A stretch of 64,000 bases of DNA from an uncultured Paracoccaceae bacterium (GTDB lineage: Bacteria > Pseudomonadota > Alphaproteobacteria > Rhodobacterales > Rhodobacteraceae): NCBI GenBank assembly GCA_947493745.1, contig CANLSM010000002.1, positions 248,001 through 312,000 on the forward strand. The letters run 5' to 3'. Shown here one piece after another: positions 49,531 through 58,000 of this stretch. The notes beneath the pieces were generated by a model, which saw only the letters and a program-made list of their open reading frames with translations, was not told the DNA's origin and searched no databases. Every line of letters starts with the position of its first letter. Within the stretch, counting starts at the first letter, position 1. The translations under genes and the position numbers were made by a program.

Positions 49531-50902
49531 AGCCCTCTATCGCATCAAAGCTTTGAACAATAAAGTCGTTCAAGTCGCTCATTTTGTGCAGTTTTAGACC
49601 GTGATCGCCTTGGGTTTTTGCCTTCGCTGGCGCAAATGCAACAGTGAAACCCAGTTTTGCGGCCTCCCGCAGGCGCGAATCGTGCTGGGCAGTGGGGCGC
49701 AAGGCACCCGAGAGCGACAATTCGCCGAAAAACACCGCATCCGCCGGGAGAGGCTGATCCTGACGGGCCGACATGAGAGCGGCCGCCACCGCCAGATCGG
49801 CGGCAGGCTCGGATATCCGCAAGCCGCCTGCGACATTCAGATAGACGTCCCGACCGGCAAACCCGATGCCGCAACGGGCCTCCAGAACAGCCAGTATCAT
49901 CGCGAGCCGGCCGCTGTCCCAGCCCACGACGGTTCTGCGGGGAGTGGCAAGCGGGGAGGGCGCGACGAGCGCCTGAATTTCAACCAGAACCGGTCTTGTG
50001 CCCTCGATCCCGGCAAAAACCACTGACCCGGAGGAGGGGTTCTCGCGTTCTCCCAGAAAGAGCGCGGAGGGGTTCTTCACCTCCTGTAACCCGCTGCCGG
50101 TCATCTCGAAAACGCCGATCTCGTCAGCCGGTCCGAAGCGGTTCTTCACAGCCCGCAGGATGCGGAACTGATGCCCACGCTCGCCCTCGAAATAGAGCAC
50201 CGTATCGACCATATGCTCCACGACCCGAGGGCCCGCAATCTGCCCTTCCTTGGTGACATGACCCACCAGAATGACCGAGACTCCCCGCCGCTTGGCAAAT
50301 TGCGTCAACTCGTGGGAGGCGGCGCGCACCTGCGCCACCGAGCCCGGCGCGCTCTCCACATGATCCGCCCACATGGTCTGGATCGAGTCGATGATCGCGA
50401 CCTCGGGCCGCTCCTGGTCAAGCGTCGTCAGGATGTTGCGCAGATTGGTCTCGTTGGCTAGTTGCAACGGCGCCTCGGTCAGACCTAGCCGCCCGGCCCG
50501 CATCCGCACCTGTGCGGCCGCCTCCTCGCCCGAGACATAGATCGCTTTCGTGCCGGTCTGTGCAAACCGGGCCGCTGCCTGCAAGAGCAATGTCGATTTC
50601 CCGATGCCAGGATCGCCGCCGACCAGAATGGCCGATGCAGGGACCAGCCCGCCACCCAGCACCAGGTCGAACTCCCCGATACCTGACAGTTTGCGCGGCA
50701 GCGGCGCGTCCTGCGTGCTCAGATCACTGAGCGGCACAGCCCGGCCTCGGGTCGCACCCAGCGTCTTGCCCGCAGGTCCCGCCGTCAGCGCTGCCTCTTC
50801 CGCGATGGTGTTCCAGGCCCCACAGGCATCACAGCGACCGGCCCATTTCTTGTGGGACGCGCCGCAGGCCGAGCAGGTGAACGAGGTGGATGACTTCGCC
50901 AT
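49529..50902 (-). CDS. radA: DNA repair protein RadA
   Basis: A 457-residue protein. Zinc finger CSACGASHKKWAGRCDACGAWN at residues about 9-30, Walker A GGDPGIGKSTLLLQ, Walker B VAIIDSIQTM, the RadA motif VKNRFGPADEIGVFEM, and a C-terminal Lon-protease-like domain (NVAGGLRISEPAADLAVAAAL). RadA is a hexameric helicase that promotes branch migration in recombination. ATG 50902 gives MAKSSTSFTCSACG. Five bases separate it from the upstream membrane-protein gene. Confidence 0.96.
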   Translation of the reverse strand: MAKSSTSFTCSACGASHKKWAGRCDACGAWNTIAEEAALTAGPAGKTLGATRGRAVPLSDLSTQDAPLPRKLSGIGEFDLVLGGGLVPASAILVGGDPGIGKSTLLLQAAARFAQTGTKAIYVSGEEAAAQVRMRAGRLGLTEAPLQLANETNLRNILTTLDQERPEVAIIDSIQTMWADHVESAPGSVAQVRAASHELTQFAKRRGVSVILVGHVTKEGQIAGPRVVEHMVDTVLYFEGERGHQFRILRAVKNRFGPADEIGVFEMTGSGLQEVKNPSALFLGERENPSSGSVVFAGIEGTRPVLVEIQALVAPSPLATPRRTVVGWDSGRLAMILAVLEARCGIGFAGRDVYLNVAGGLRISEPAADLAVAAALMSARQDQPLPADAVFFGELSLSGALRPTAQHDSRLREAAKLGFTVAFAPAKAKTQGDHGLKLHKMSDLNDFIVQSFDAIEG

Positions 50903-50907
50903 GCCTT

Positions 50908-51228
50908 TCACATTCCACCAAAGGGCAGGGCCGTTGCCAGAGCGCCGCCGAAGAGCACCTGAAATCCCGGCAGAACCCGGTTCCAGCCGCTCTCCAGCAC
51001 CAGCCCGCAGAGCGCGACAAGCGCCAGCCCCCCGCCGATCATCTGGGACCCAAGGATCCAGGTGGCCTGCAGAGCGGTCATTCCGGCAATGGTCAGGACA
51101 ACCGCCCCCAGATGCGCAGACCGCAATCTGCCATCCTGCCGAAACACCTGCGCTGTCGACCACAATGTGGCCGCGAACACGCCGCCTGCGATCACGATAC
51201 CGGCCAGCAGGGTGACAATCTGGCTCAT
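50908..51228 (-). CDS. Small membrane protein downstream of a PqiA-like gene
   Basis: A 106-residue protein with three or four hydrophobic helices starting MSQIVTLLAGIVIAGGVFAATL. No family is recognised. Its ATG overlaps the PqiA-like stop codon by four bases, so the two are coupled. The longer open frame running upstream to 51606 lies inside the PqiA-like gene. Confidence 0.65.
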   Translation of the reverse strand: MSQIVTLLAGIVIAGGVFAATLWSTAQVFRQDGRLRSAHLGAVVLTIAGMTALQATWILGSQMIGGGLALVALCGLVLESGWNRVLPGFQVLFGGALATALPFGGM

Positions 51229-51659
51229 GAGCGCGACTTGCTCATATGCGTCACCGCCATGGAGACCAGCACCAGCGCGGTGAAGAAATAGAGCCCCCAT
51301 CCGATCTCGATCCGCCCCACGCCGATGCCTTTGGCCATCATCACGTAGATCGCGATCAGAAACACATCCGCCATCGCCAGCTTGCCGATGATCTCGATCA
51401 GCGGCAGCGCGCGTGCCTTCAACAGCCGAAACTGCACTGCCGCCAGCGCCAGCGTCTTCACGACCGGCGCCACCATGGCAAAGAATGCCACCAGAAGTGC
51501 GAGCAAGACATCCTTCTCCCAAAGGCTCAACACGCCTGAGATCACCGAGATCTCGTCGAGATTGAAAAACGGCAACAGACCCGCCCTTGCCAGCGGCGTG
51601 AACCAACTCACCGGGAACAATATCAACAGGGCCAGATTGACAAAACGCAACAGGGTCAC
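51225..51659 (-). CDS. Paraquat-inducible protein A family membrane protein
   Basis: A 144-residue protein with four hydrophobic helices. SVISGVLSLWEKDVLLALLVAFFAMVAPVVKTLAL and EIIGKLAMADVFLIAIYVMMAKG match the PqiA domain (the LGKWSMLDVF-type motif). It corresponds to a single PqiA domain, where E. coli PqiA has two. PqiA works with MCE proteins in lipid transport between membranes. The neighbouring MlaF/MlaE genes support a lipid-transport role. Confidence 0.82.
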   Translation of the reverse strand: MTLLRFVNLALLILFPVSWFTPLARAGLLPFFNLDEISVISGVLSLWEKDVLLALLVAFFAMVAPVVKTLALAAVQFRLLKARALPLIEIIGKLAMADVFLIAIYVMMAKGIGVGRIEIGWGLYFFTALVLVSMAVTHMSKSRS

Positions 51660-51670
51660 AGCCCGAACTC

Positions 51671-51703
51671 CTTCATTTTTCGGGAAATATCCCCGCCGGA
51701 GGC
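51671..51703. repeat. Dispersed palindromic repeat, half copy C
   Basis: The core AAATATCCCCGCCGGAGGC at 51685-51703 is preceded by CTTCATTTTTCGGG. Read on the minus strand it begins 11 bases after the stop of the MlaF-like gene and has the same orientation relative to that gene as the left arms of copies B and D. No partner arm is present. Confidence 0.85.
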
Positions 51704-51713
51704 AAAAAAGCCC

Positions 51714-52463
51714 TCATCGCACAGCCTCGATCGGCCCCTCAGCCCGACCATGAAGGAACTGATCGAGATAGGCGTTGCCGGAGCTTTCCATCTCACCCAC
51801 CGGTCCCTGCCATTGGACATGCCCGTCATGGAGCATCAGCACCCGGTCCGCGATAGCACGAACGGACGACATGTCATGGGTGATGGTCATGGCGGTTGCA
51901 CCCATCTCGACCACGATCTCGCGGATCAATTCGTTGATCACGCCTGACATGATCGGATCAAGCCCCGTGGTCGGCTCATCGAAGAAAATGATCTCGGGCT
52001 CGGCGGCAATCGCACGGGCCAGACCGACGCGTTTCTGCATACCGCCCGACAACTCGGCGGGGAACAGATCGGCCACATCCGGGCTCAAGCCGACCCGCCG
52101 CAGCTTCTCGACCGCGATCTCGCGGGCCTCTGTCTTTGAGCGCTTGCCAGTCCCCCGCATCAGCCGGAAGGCCACGTTCTGCCAGACGCTGAGACTGTCG
52201 AAGAGCGCACCGCCCTGAAACAGCATCCCGAACTGTGCCAGAAACGCATCGCGATCCCGGCCCTGCGGTTTGCCGTCGATCAGGATCTCGCCCCGGTCCG
52301 CCCGGATGATCCCGAGAATGCATTTCAAGAGCACCGATTTACCGGTGCCCGAGCCGCCGATCACCACCATGCTCTCGCCCCGGCCAACCTCCAGCGAGAT
52401 CCCCCGCAGGACGTGTTTCGGCCCGAAGCTCTTGGTCACATCTGTCAGCGCGATCTTGGTCAT
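51714..52463 (-). CDS. Phospholipid/lipid ABC transporter ATPase (MlaF-like)
   Basis: A 249-residue ATPase. Walker A GGSGTGKSVLLKC, Q-loop MLFQGGALFDSLSV, signature LSGGMQKRVGLARAI, Walker B IIFFDEPTTGLDPI, switch histidine ITHDMSS. FQGGALFDSLSVWQNVAF is characteristic of MlaF/Ttg2A. It powers lipid movement at the inner membrane together with the MlaE-like permease, which it overlaps by four bases. No MlaD (MCE) or MlaC gene is adjacent. Confidence 0.88.
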   Translation of the reverse strand: MTKIALTDVTKSFGPKHVLRGISLEVGRGESMVVIGGSGTGKSVLLKCILGIIRADRGEILIDGKPQGRDRDAFLAQFGMLFQGGALFDSLSVWQNVAFRLMRGTGKRSKTEAREIAVEKLRRVGLSPDVADLFPAELSGGMQKRVGLARAIAAEPEIIFFDEPTTGLDPIMSGVINELIREIVVEMGATAMTITHDMSSVRAIADRVLMLHDGHVQWQGPVGEMESSGNAYLDQFLHGRAEGPIEAVR

Positions 52464-53254
52464 GCGGCAAAGAAAAGTTCTGTGAGGATGTAGTTGGCCG
52501 CCAGGATCAGGATCGAGGCGGTCACGACCGCATTCGTCGTGGCTTGACCGACGCCCTGCGCCCCCCGGCCCGAATTGTACCCGTGATAGCAGCCCATAAG
52601 CGCCACGATGAACCCGAAAACAGCTGCCTTGCAGAGGCCCGACAGCACGTCCCAGGCTTCAAGGAAATCGACCGTGTTCTGGATATAGACGGCACCGTTG
52701 AAGTCGAGTCGCGAGACACCGACCAGATAGCCGCCCAGCACGCCGATGATGTCGCCGATCAGCACCAGAACCGGCAGCGACAGGGTCGCGGCCAGAACCC
52801 GCGGCACCACAAGATACTTCATCGGATTGGTCGAGAGCGTGGTGAGCGCGTCAATCTGTTCGGTCACCCGCATGGTGCCGAGTTCCGCCGCGATTGAGGC
52901 CGAGACCCGGCCTGCCACCATCAGTCCGCCCAGAACGGGCCCAAGCTCGCGCACCATTCCGATGGCGACAATCGAGGGCACGACACTTTCGGCATTGAAG
53001 CGCGAGCCGCCCGCATAGATTTGCAGGGCGAGCGCGCCACCGGTGAAAAGCGTCGTCAACCCGACCACCGGCAGCGAGAAGTAGCCGATGCGCAGCATCT
53101 GGGCCAGGAACTCCATCGGATAGAAGGGCGGGCGCACGAGATGGCTGACCGTCTCGGCGCCGAAAAGCGTGAGTCGTCCCACTGCGGTGCACAGTCCAAG
53201 GACTGAGCGCCCGATGGACGCCAGAAAGCTGTTCATAAAGACAATGATGGGCAC
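52460..53254 (-). CDS. Phospholipid/lipid ABC transporter permease (MlaE-like)
   Basis: A 264-residue permease of the MlaE family. LGPVLGGLMVAGRVSASIAAELGTMRVTEQIDAL is the family signature, followed by ALTTLSTNPMKYLVVPR and GCYHGYNSGRGAQGVGQATTNAVV. About five hydrophobic helices. Start could be GTG 53254 or ATG 53236; neither has a clear ribosome site. Coupled with the ATPase gene; 13 bases from alr. Confidence 0.9.
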   Translation of the reverse strand: MPIIVFMNSFLASIGRSVLGLCTAVGRLTLFGAETVSHLVRPPFYPMEFLAQMLRIGYFSLPVVGLTTLFTGGALALQIYAGGSRFNAESVVPSIVAIGMVRELGPVLGGLMVAGRVSASIAAELGTMRVTEQIDALTTLSTNPMKYLVVPRVLAATLSLPVLVLIGDIIGVLGGYLVGVSRLDFNGAVYIQNTVDFLEAWDVLSGLCKAAVFGFIVALMGCYHGYNSGRGAQGVGQATTNAVVTASILILAANYILTELFFAA

Positions 53255-53267
53255 GTGTGATGTCGCC

Positions 53268-54320
53268 TTACTGCTCGGTCCCGCCTATGTACTCTCTTGC
53301 ATAGCGCGCGCCAAGGCTTGTCAGAATTTCATATCCGATTGTACCGGCCTGTCGGGCCAAATCGTCGATCCGCTGATGCCGGTTCAGGATTGAGAGGGCA
53401 GGTGGAACCGCCTTCAGTTCGGTCACATCCACCGTGATCAGGTCCATCGAGATGCGGCCCACCACCGGCGCGGGCGTATCGCCTGCATAGACCATGATCT
53501 TGCCCGCCCCTCCTGCCCGGAGTAGCCCGTCGGCATAACCGGCGGCCAGTGTGGCGATCCGGCTGGGACGGGTCGCGCGCCAGCTCAGCCCGTATCCGAC
53601 ACCTTCGCCTGGCAACAGATCTCGCACCTGAATGACCGGCAGGTCCAGTTGCACGACCGGCTCGGCATCCGCGAAGGGCAGGCCGCCGTAGAGCCCGACG
53701 CCGGGGCGGGTCATGTCGAAGTGATAGGCCGCTCGCAGCAACATACCACCGGTTGCGGCGAGCGAGCGGGGGTAGACGCTTAGCAGCGTCGTCATGGCAT
53801 GGAATGTCGCCAGTTGCGCGGCATTGGCCGGATCGGCGGGCGCATCGGCTGATGCCAGATGGCTAATGATCAGGCGAGGCGCGAGGGAGGGGAGATGAAG
53901 CGCGATTTCCATCAACTCGGCGGCCTCCAGCCCCAGCCGGTTCATTCCGGTATCGATCTGCAAACCGCAGGGATGTCCTGGCAGGTCAGAAAGGTGTCTT
54001 GCGACCTGATCTGGGCTGTTGAGAAGCGGGATCAGACCGGCCTCGCGCACGAGCGACACGTCACCGCCCATCAGGCCCGAGAAGACGAATATGTCAGGCC
54101 CCACGCCGATGGTATCGCGCAGCGCTGCACCTTCCTCGGCGAGCGCGACAAAGAAGGTCGTGGCACCCGCACCCTGCAGCGCTTTGGCAACTGGACCGAT
54201 CCCCAGACCATAGGCATCGCCCTTGACCACAGCGGCGGTCTCGACGCTGGTCATGGCATCAAGCGCGCGCCAGTTTCGCGCGACCGCGCCGAGATCAATC
54301 CTGAGCGATGCACGTGCCAT
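53268..54320 (-). CDS. alr: Alanine racemase
   Basis: A 350-residue PLP enzyme. The PLP lysine is Lys33 in [10 protein letters not shown], the catalytic tyrosine lies in LAAGYADGL, and [14 protein letters not shown] is the C-terminal beta-domain signature. It makes D-alanine for peptidoglycan; in this position, next to amino-acid-degrading enzymes, a catabolic role is also possible. Fifty-one bases separate it from the upstream dehydrogenase gene. Confidence 0.94.
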   Translation of the reverse strand: MARASLRIDLGAVARNWRALDAMTSVETAAVVKGDAYGLGIGPVAKALQGAGATTFFVALAEEGAALRDTIGVGPDIFVFSGLMGGDVSLVREAGLIPLLNSPDQVARHLSDLPGHPCGLQIDTGMNRLGLEAAELMEIALHLPSLAPRLIISHLASADAPADPANAAQLATFHAMTTLLSVYPRSLAATGGMLLRAAYHFDMTRPGVGLYGGLPFADAEPVVQLDLPVIQVRDLLPGEGVGYGLSWRATRPSRIATLAAGYADGLLRAGGAGKIMVYAGDTPAPVVGRISMDLITVDVTELKAVPPALSILNRHQRIDDLARQAGTIGYEILTSLGARYAREYIGGTEQ

Positions 54321-54371
54321 CAGAGCCTCCGGTTGCGCCGATGGGGTACAGAATTGGCTGGTGCGGTCAAG

Positions 54372-56816
54372 TCAGACCTTCACACGCTCGGATTTGGGGT
54401 CATATATCGGGCGCAGGCTGGCATCGGCGGGCACGCGGATACCGGCCACATCGATCTCGTAGGATGAGGCCAATACCTCCTCAGCCTTCTCGCCTTCGCA
54501 GGGCACATAACCCAACCCGATGGCTGCAGCCAGCGTGTGGCCGTAGTTGCCCGATGTCAGATACCCCACGACCTCGCCATTTCGCAGGATCGGCTCATTG
54601 TGGTAAAGTAGCGGCTCAGGGTCGGTCAGCTTGAACTGCAACAGACGCTGGGACAGTCCTGCCTGTTTCTTGCGCAGCACCGCGTCGCGCCCGATGAACT
54701 CAGGCTTTTCGAGCTTCACGGCAAAGCCCAGCCCGGCCTCCAGCACATGGTCCTCGCCCGAGATATCATGGCCCATATGGCGAAATGCCTTCTCGATCCG
54801 GCAACTGTCCATCATGTGCAGGCCGCAAAGCTTCAGCCCGTGGTCCTGACCGGCCTCATGCAGGGTCTCGAAAACATGCGCTGCCATATCCGAGGCGACA
54901 TAAATCTCCCATCCAAGCTCGCCCACATAGGTCACCCGATGGGCGCGGGCCAACCCCATTCCAATCTCGATATATTGCATTGTTCCAAAGGTTTGAGCTG
55001 CATTGCTGAAGTCGTTGGGGGAGACAGCCGAGAGCAGATCGCGTGATTTCGGTCCCATGACACAGATCACCGCTTCGGCAGCTGTGACATCGGTGATCAC
55101 CACTGCCTCATCGCGCAAATGCCGGTGCAGCCAACTCCGGTCGCGGACCACCGTCGCGGCTGGTGTGACCAGCAGATAGGCGGTCTCGGACAGGCGTGTG
55201 ACTGTAATATCAGCCTCTATCCCACCATTATCATTGAGGAATTGCGTATAGACGATCTTGCCCACAGGCACTGACATGTCGCCGCCGCAGATCCGGTTCA
55301 GGAAACCCTCTGCATCGCGCCCTTCAACCCGCAACTTGCCAAAGGACGACATGTCGTAGAGCCCGACGCCCTCGCGGATCGCCCGATGCTCCTCAGCTGC
55401 GTTTTCAAACCAGTTCTGCCGGGTCCAGCTATAGGTGTAGACCGGATCCTGACCGGGCTTCGCAAACCAGTTGGCCCGCTCCCACCCGGCGGTCTCGCCA
55501 AAGACCGCACCACGCGCCTTGAGATGTTCATGCAGGGGCGAGCGTCTGATCCCGCGCGCCGTGGCCATCTGACGAAATGGGTAGTGATCGGCATAGAGCA
55601 GACCCAGCGTCTCTTTCGAGCGTTCGCCGAGATAGTGCTTGTTGCCCTGAAAGGGCTGCATCCGGCGGATATCCACGTCGCCCAGATCAAAGGGGGCGAT
55701 CCCGTCTTCCATCCAATGTGCAAGAGCCCAACCGGCGCCGCCCGCCGACTGGATGCCGACCGAGTTGAAACCGGCCGCAACAAAGAAACCGTGCAGGTTG
55801 GGGGCCTCGCCCAGATGATAGGCATCATCGGGCGTGAAGCTTTCGGGACCGTTGAAGAAGGTGTGGATGCCGGCCTCGGCCAGCATCGGCATCCGCTCGA
55901 CCGCGCGCTCCAGGATCGGCTCGAAATGGTCGAAATCCTCGGGTAGCTGGTCGAATTCGAAATCGTCTGGAATGCCGCCCGTGGCCCATGGCTTGGCCAC
56001 CGGTTCGAACGCGCCAAGCAGTAGCTTGCCCGCATCCTCCTTGTAATAGGCACATTCATCGGGAACCCGCAGAACGGGAAGTTGCGTCAGGTTCTCAATG
56101 GCTTCCGTGACGATGTAGAAGTGCTCACAGGCCTGAAGGGGGACGTTGACACCGGCCATGCGTCCGACCTCATGGCCCCACATGCCGCCGCAATTGACGA
56201 CAAAATCAGCGTCGATATGGCCGCTTTCGCCGTTCTGCTCCCAATCAACGCCCGTCACCCGCCCAGCCGATTTGGAAATCCCGGTCACCTTCACGCCTTC
56301 GAGCACCTGCGCCCCGCCCATCCGGGCACCCTTGGCCAGCGCCAGCGCGATATTGGCAGGGTCGCCCTGACCGTCCTTAGGCAGATAGACCGCGCCGGTC
56401 ATGTCGGATGTCTCGACATGTGGATAGCGCTCACGGACATCGGCTTGAGAGATCTCCTCCACCTCCACCCCGAAAGCGCGCGCCATGGCTGCCTGGCGGT
56501 AGATCTCCTCGCGCCGCGCCTCGGTCAGCGCCATGGTGATCGAGCCGACACGTTTGAAGCCGGTGGCGACCCCGGTTTCCGCCTCAAGCTTGCCGTAGAG
56601 TTCCTGGGAGTACTTCGCGAGTCGCGTCATGTTCTTGGTTGCGCGCAGTTGCGCGATCAGCCCGGCCGCGTGCCATGTGGTGCCCGAGGTCAGGCGCTTG
56701 CGCTCCAGCAGCACCACGTCAGTCCAGCCGAGCTTGGTCAGGTGATAGGCGACCGAGCAGCCCGCGACCCCGCCGCCGATGATCACGGCGCGGGCCTTGG
56801 AGGGGGGTGTTTTCAT
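54372..56816 (-). CDS. FAD-dependent oxidoreductase with GcvT domain (dimethylglycine/sarcosine dehydrogenase-like), copy 1
   Basis: An 814-residue two-domain enzyme. The N-terminal DAO-type FAD domain begins with AVIIGGGVAGCSVAYHL; SGTTWHAAGL carries His49, matching the histidine that binds FAD covalently in dimethylglycine and sarcosine dehydrogenases. From about residue 430 (RANWFAKPG) a GcvT-like folate domain follows (LGWEIYVASDM, LTSGNYGHTLAAAIGLGYV). It should demethylate an N-methyl amine and pass the carbon to tetrahydrofolate. The true substrate is unknown. Coupled by ATGA overlap with the aminotransferase gene. Confidence 0.88.
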   Translation of the reverse strand: MKTPPSKARAVIIGGGVAGCSVAYHLTKLGWTDVVLLERKRLTSGTTWHAAGLIAQLRATKNMTRLAKYSQELYGKLEAETGVATGFKRVGSITMALTEARREEIYRQAAMARAFGVEVEEISQADVRERYPHVETSDMTGAVYLPKDGQGDPANIALALAKGARMGGAQVLEGVKVTGISKSAGRVTGVDWEQNGESGHIDADFVVNCGGMWGHEVGRMAGVNVPLQACEHFYIVTEAIENLTQLPVLRVPDECAYYKEDAGKLLLGAFEPVAKPWATGGIPDDFEFDQLPEDFDHFEPILERAVERMPMLAEAGIHTFFNGPESFTPDDAYHLGEAPNLHGFFVAAGFNSVGIQSAGGAGWALAHWMEDGIAPFDLGDVDIRRMQPFQGNKHYLGERSKETLGLLYADHYPFRQMATARGIRRSPLHEHLKARGAVFGETAGWERANWFAKPGQDPVYTYSWTRQNWFENAAEEHRAIREGVGLYDMSSFGKLRVEGRDAEGFLNRICGGDMSVPVGKIVYTQFLNDNGGIEADITVTRLSETAYLLVTPAATVVRDRSWLHRHLRDEAVVITDVTAAEAVICVMGPKSRDLLSAVSPNDFSNAAQTFGTMQYIEIGMGLARAHRVTYVGELGWEIYVASDMAAHVFETLHEAGQDHGLKLCGLHMMDSCRIEKAFRHMGHDISGEDHVLEAGLGFAVKLEKPEFIGRDAVLRKKQAGLSQRLLQFKLTDPEPLLYHNEPILRNGEVVGYLTSGNYGHTLAAAIGLGYVPCEGEKAEEVLASSYEIDVAGIRVPADASLRPIYDPKSERVKV

Positions 56817-58000
56817 GAGGCGGCCCTTTCATTCACACGGGTCTCGGCAAAGGCAACAAGTGTTCGGAGTGCCGCGATCAGATCCGGCTCAGGCACGGTC
56901 AGGGCGACGCGCAGATGCCCGGCCGCCGCATTGCCGAAGCTTTCGCCGGGCATGACAGCGATCCCGTGTTGCATGAGCAGCGCGTCGGCAAAGTCCTCGC
57001 CGCTCAGCCCGGTCTTGCGGATGTCGAGCATCAGATACATGCCGCCTGCGTTGGGGCTGACCGTGACGGAATTGGAGCCGCGCAGAACCTCCAGCGCCGC
57101 AGTGCGGCGGGCCGCGTAGGTCCGGGCCACATAGGTTTCGATATGGTCGCCCTCGCTCAACGCCCAGGCGGCGGCATCCTGAATGTAGCCCGGCACGCCA
57201 TAGGTTGTGTTGGTCGCGAGATCAGTCAGATGCGCGATCATCGGCGCGGGCCCGATGATCCATCCCAGCCGCGAGCCGGTCATCATGTGGCTTTTCGAGA
57301 GCGAGCCGATCACCAGCGTGCGCTCGCGCATTCCATCCAGCACGCGCGGGCTTATATGCTGGCCCTCCCAGACCTGCGTGTCATAGACCTCGTCCGAGAT
57401 CAGCCAGATGTCCTGCGCCTGACAGACCGCCGCGATGTCGTTCAGCGTCTTGCTGCTGTAGACAGCACCGGTGGGATTGTTGGGGGTGTTGATCAGAAGG
57501 GCTTTGGCACCGGCGCAGGCGGTCTGCAGAGCTGATCGCTCGGGCTGGAAGCCGTGCTCGGGTTGCATCTCGACCGCACGCGGGGTAGCGGAGGCCGCCC
57601 GGATCGTTCCGGGATAGGTGGCATAATAGGGGTCGAGAAAGACCACCGGATCGCCTGGATCGGCCACGCCCATCATGGCGGCGAAAAGCCCCGCCTGACC
57701 GCCGGGTGTCACCAGAACATTCTCGCGGGTCGTGGGCATGCCGGTCGGGTCGGTGACGCGTTTTGCAATGATATCACGCAAGCTGTCGGTTCCCGGAACC
57801 GAGGCATAGCCCGTATGCCCCCCGCGCGCTGAACGGTTCATTGCGTCCAGAATTTCAGCAGGTGTCGTGCGGTCGTGATCGCCAATGGTGAGCATGGTGA
57901 CGGGATGACCGGCCGCGGCCATATCGCGCGCCTTCATGTAAAGGCCCCAGCCGTCGTCGCCGGTTCCGTTGAGGGATGCGATGCGGGTCGATGGCGTCAT
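56813..58000 (-). CDS. Class I/II aminotransferase
   Basis: A 395-residue fold-type I PLP enzyme from ATG 58000 (MTPSTRIASLNG). NTPNNPTGAVYS is the aspartate-aminotransferase-type motif, DEVYDTQVW the PLP aspartate/tyrosine region, GSLSKSHMMTGSRLGW holds the PLP lysine, and the C-terminal GNAAAGHLRVALTV the carboxylate-binding arginine. Substrate not evident. ATGA overlaps with both flanking dehydrogenase genes show a single translational unit, suggesting it acts on a product or substrate of theirs. Confidence 0.9.
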   Translation of the reverse strand: MTPSTRIASLNGTGDDGWGLYMKARDMAAAGHPVTMLTIGDHDRTTPAEILDAMNRSARGGHTGYASVPGTDSLRDIIAKRVTDPTGMPTTRENVLVTPGGQAGLFAAMMGVADPGDPVVFLDPYYATYPGTIRAASATPRAVEMQPEHGFQPERSALQTACAGAKALLINTPNNPTGAVYSSKTLNDIAAVCQAQDIWLISDEVYDTQVWEGQHISPRVLDGMRERTLVIGSLSKSHMMTGSRLGWIIGPAPMIAHLTDLATNTTYGVPGYIQDAAAWALSEGDHIETYVARTYAARRTAALEVLRGSNSVTVSPNAGGMYLMLDIRKTGLSGEDFADALLMQHGIAVMPGESFGNAAAGHLRVALTVPEPDLIAALRTLVAFAETRVNERAAS

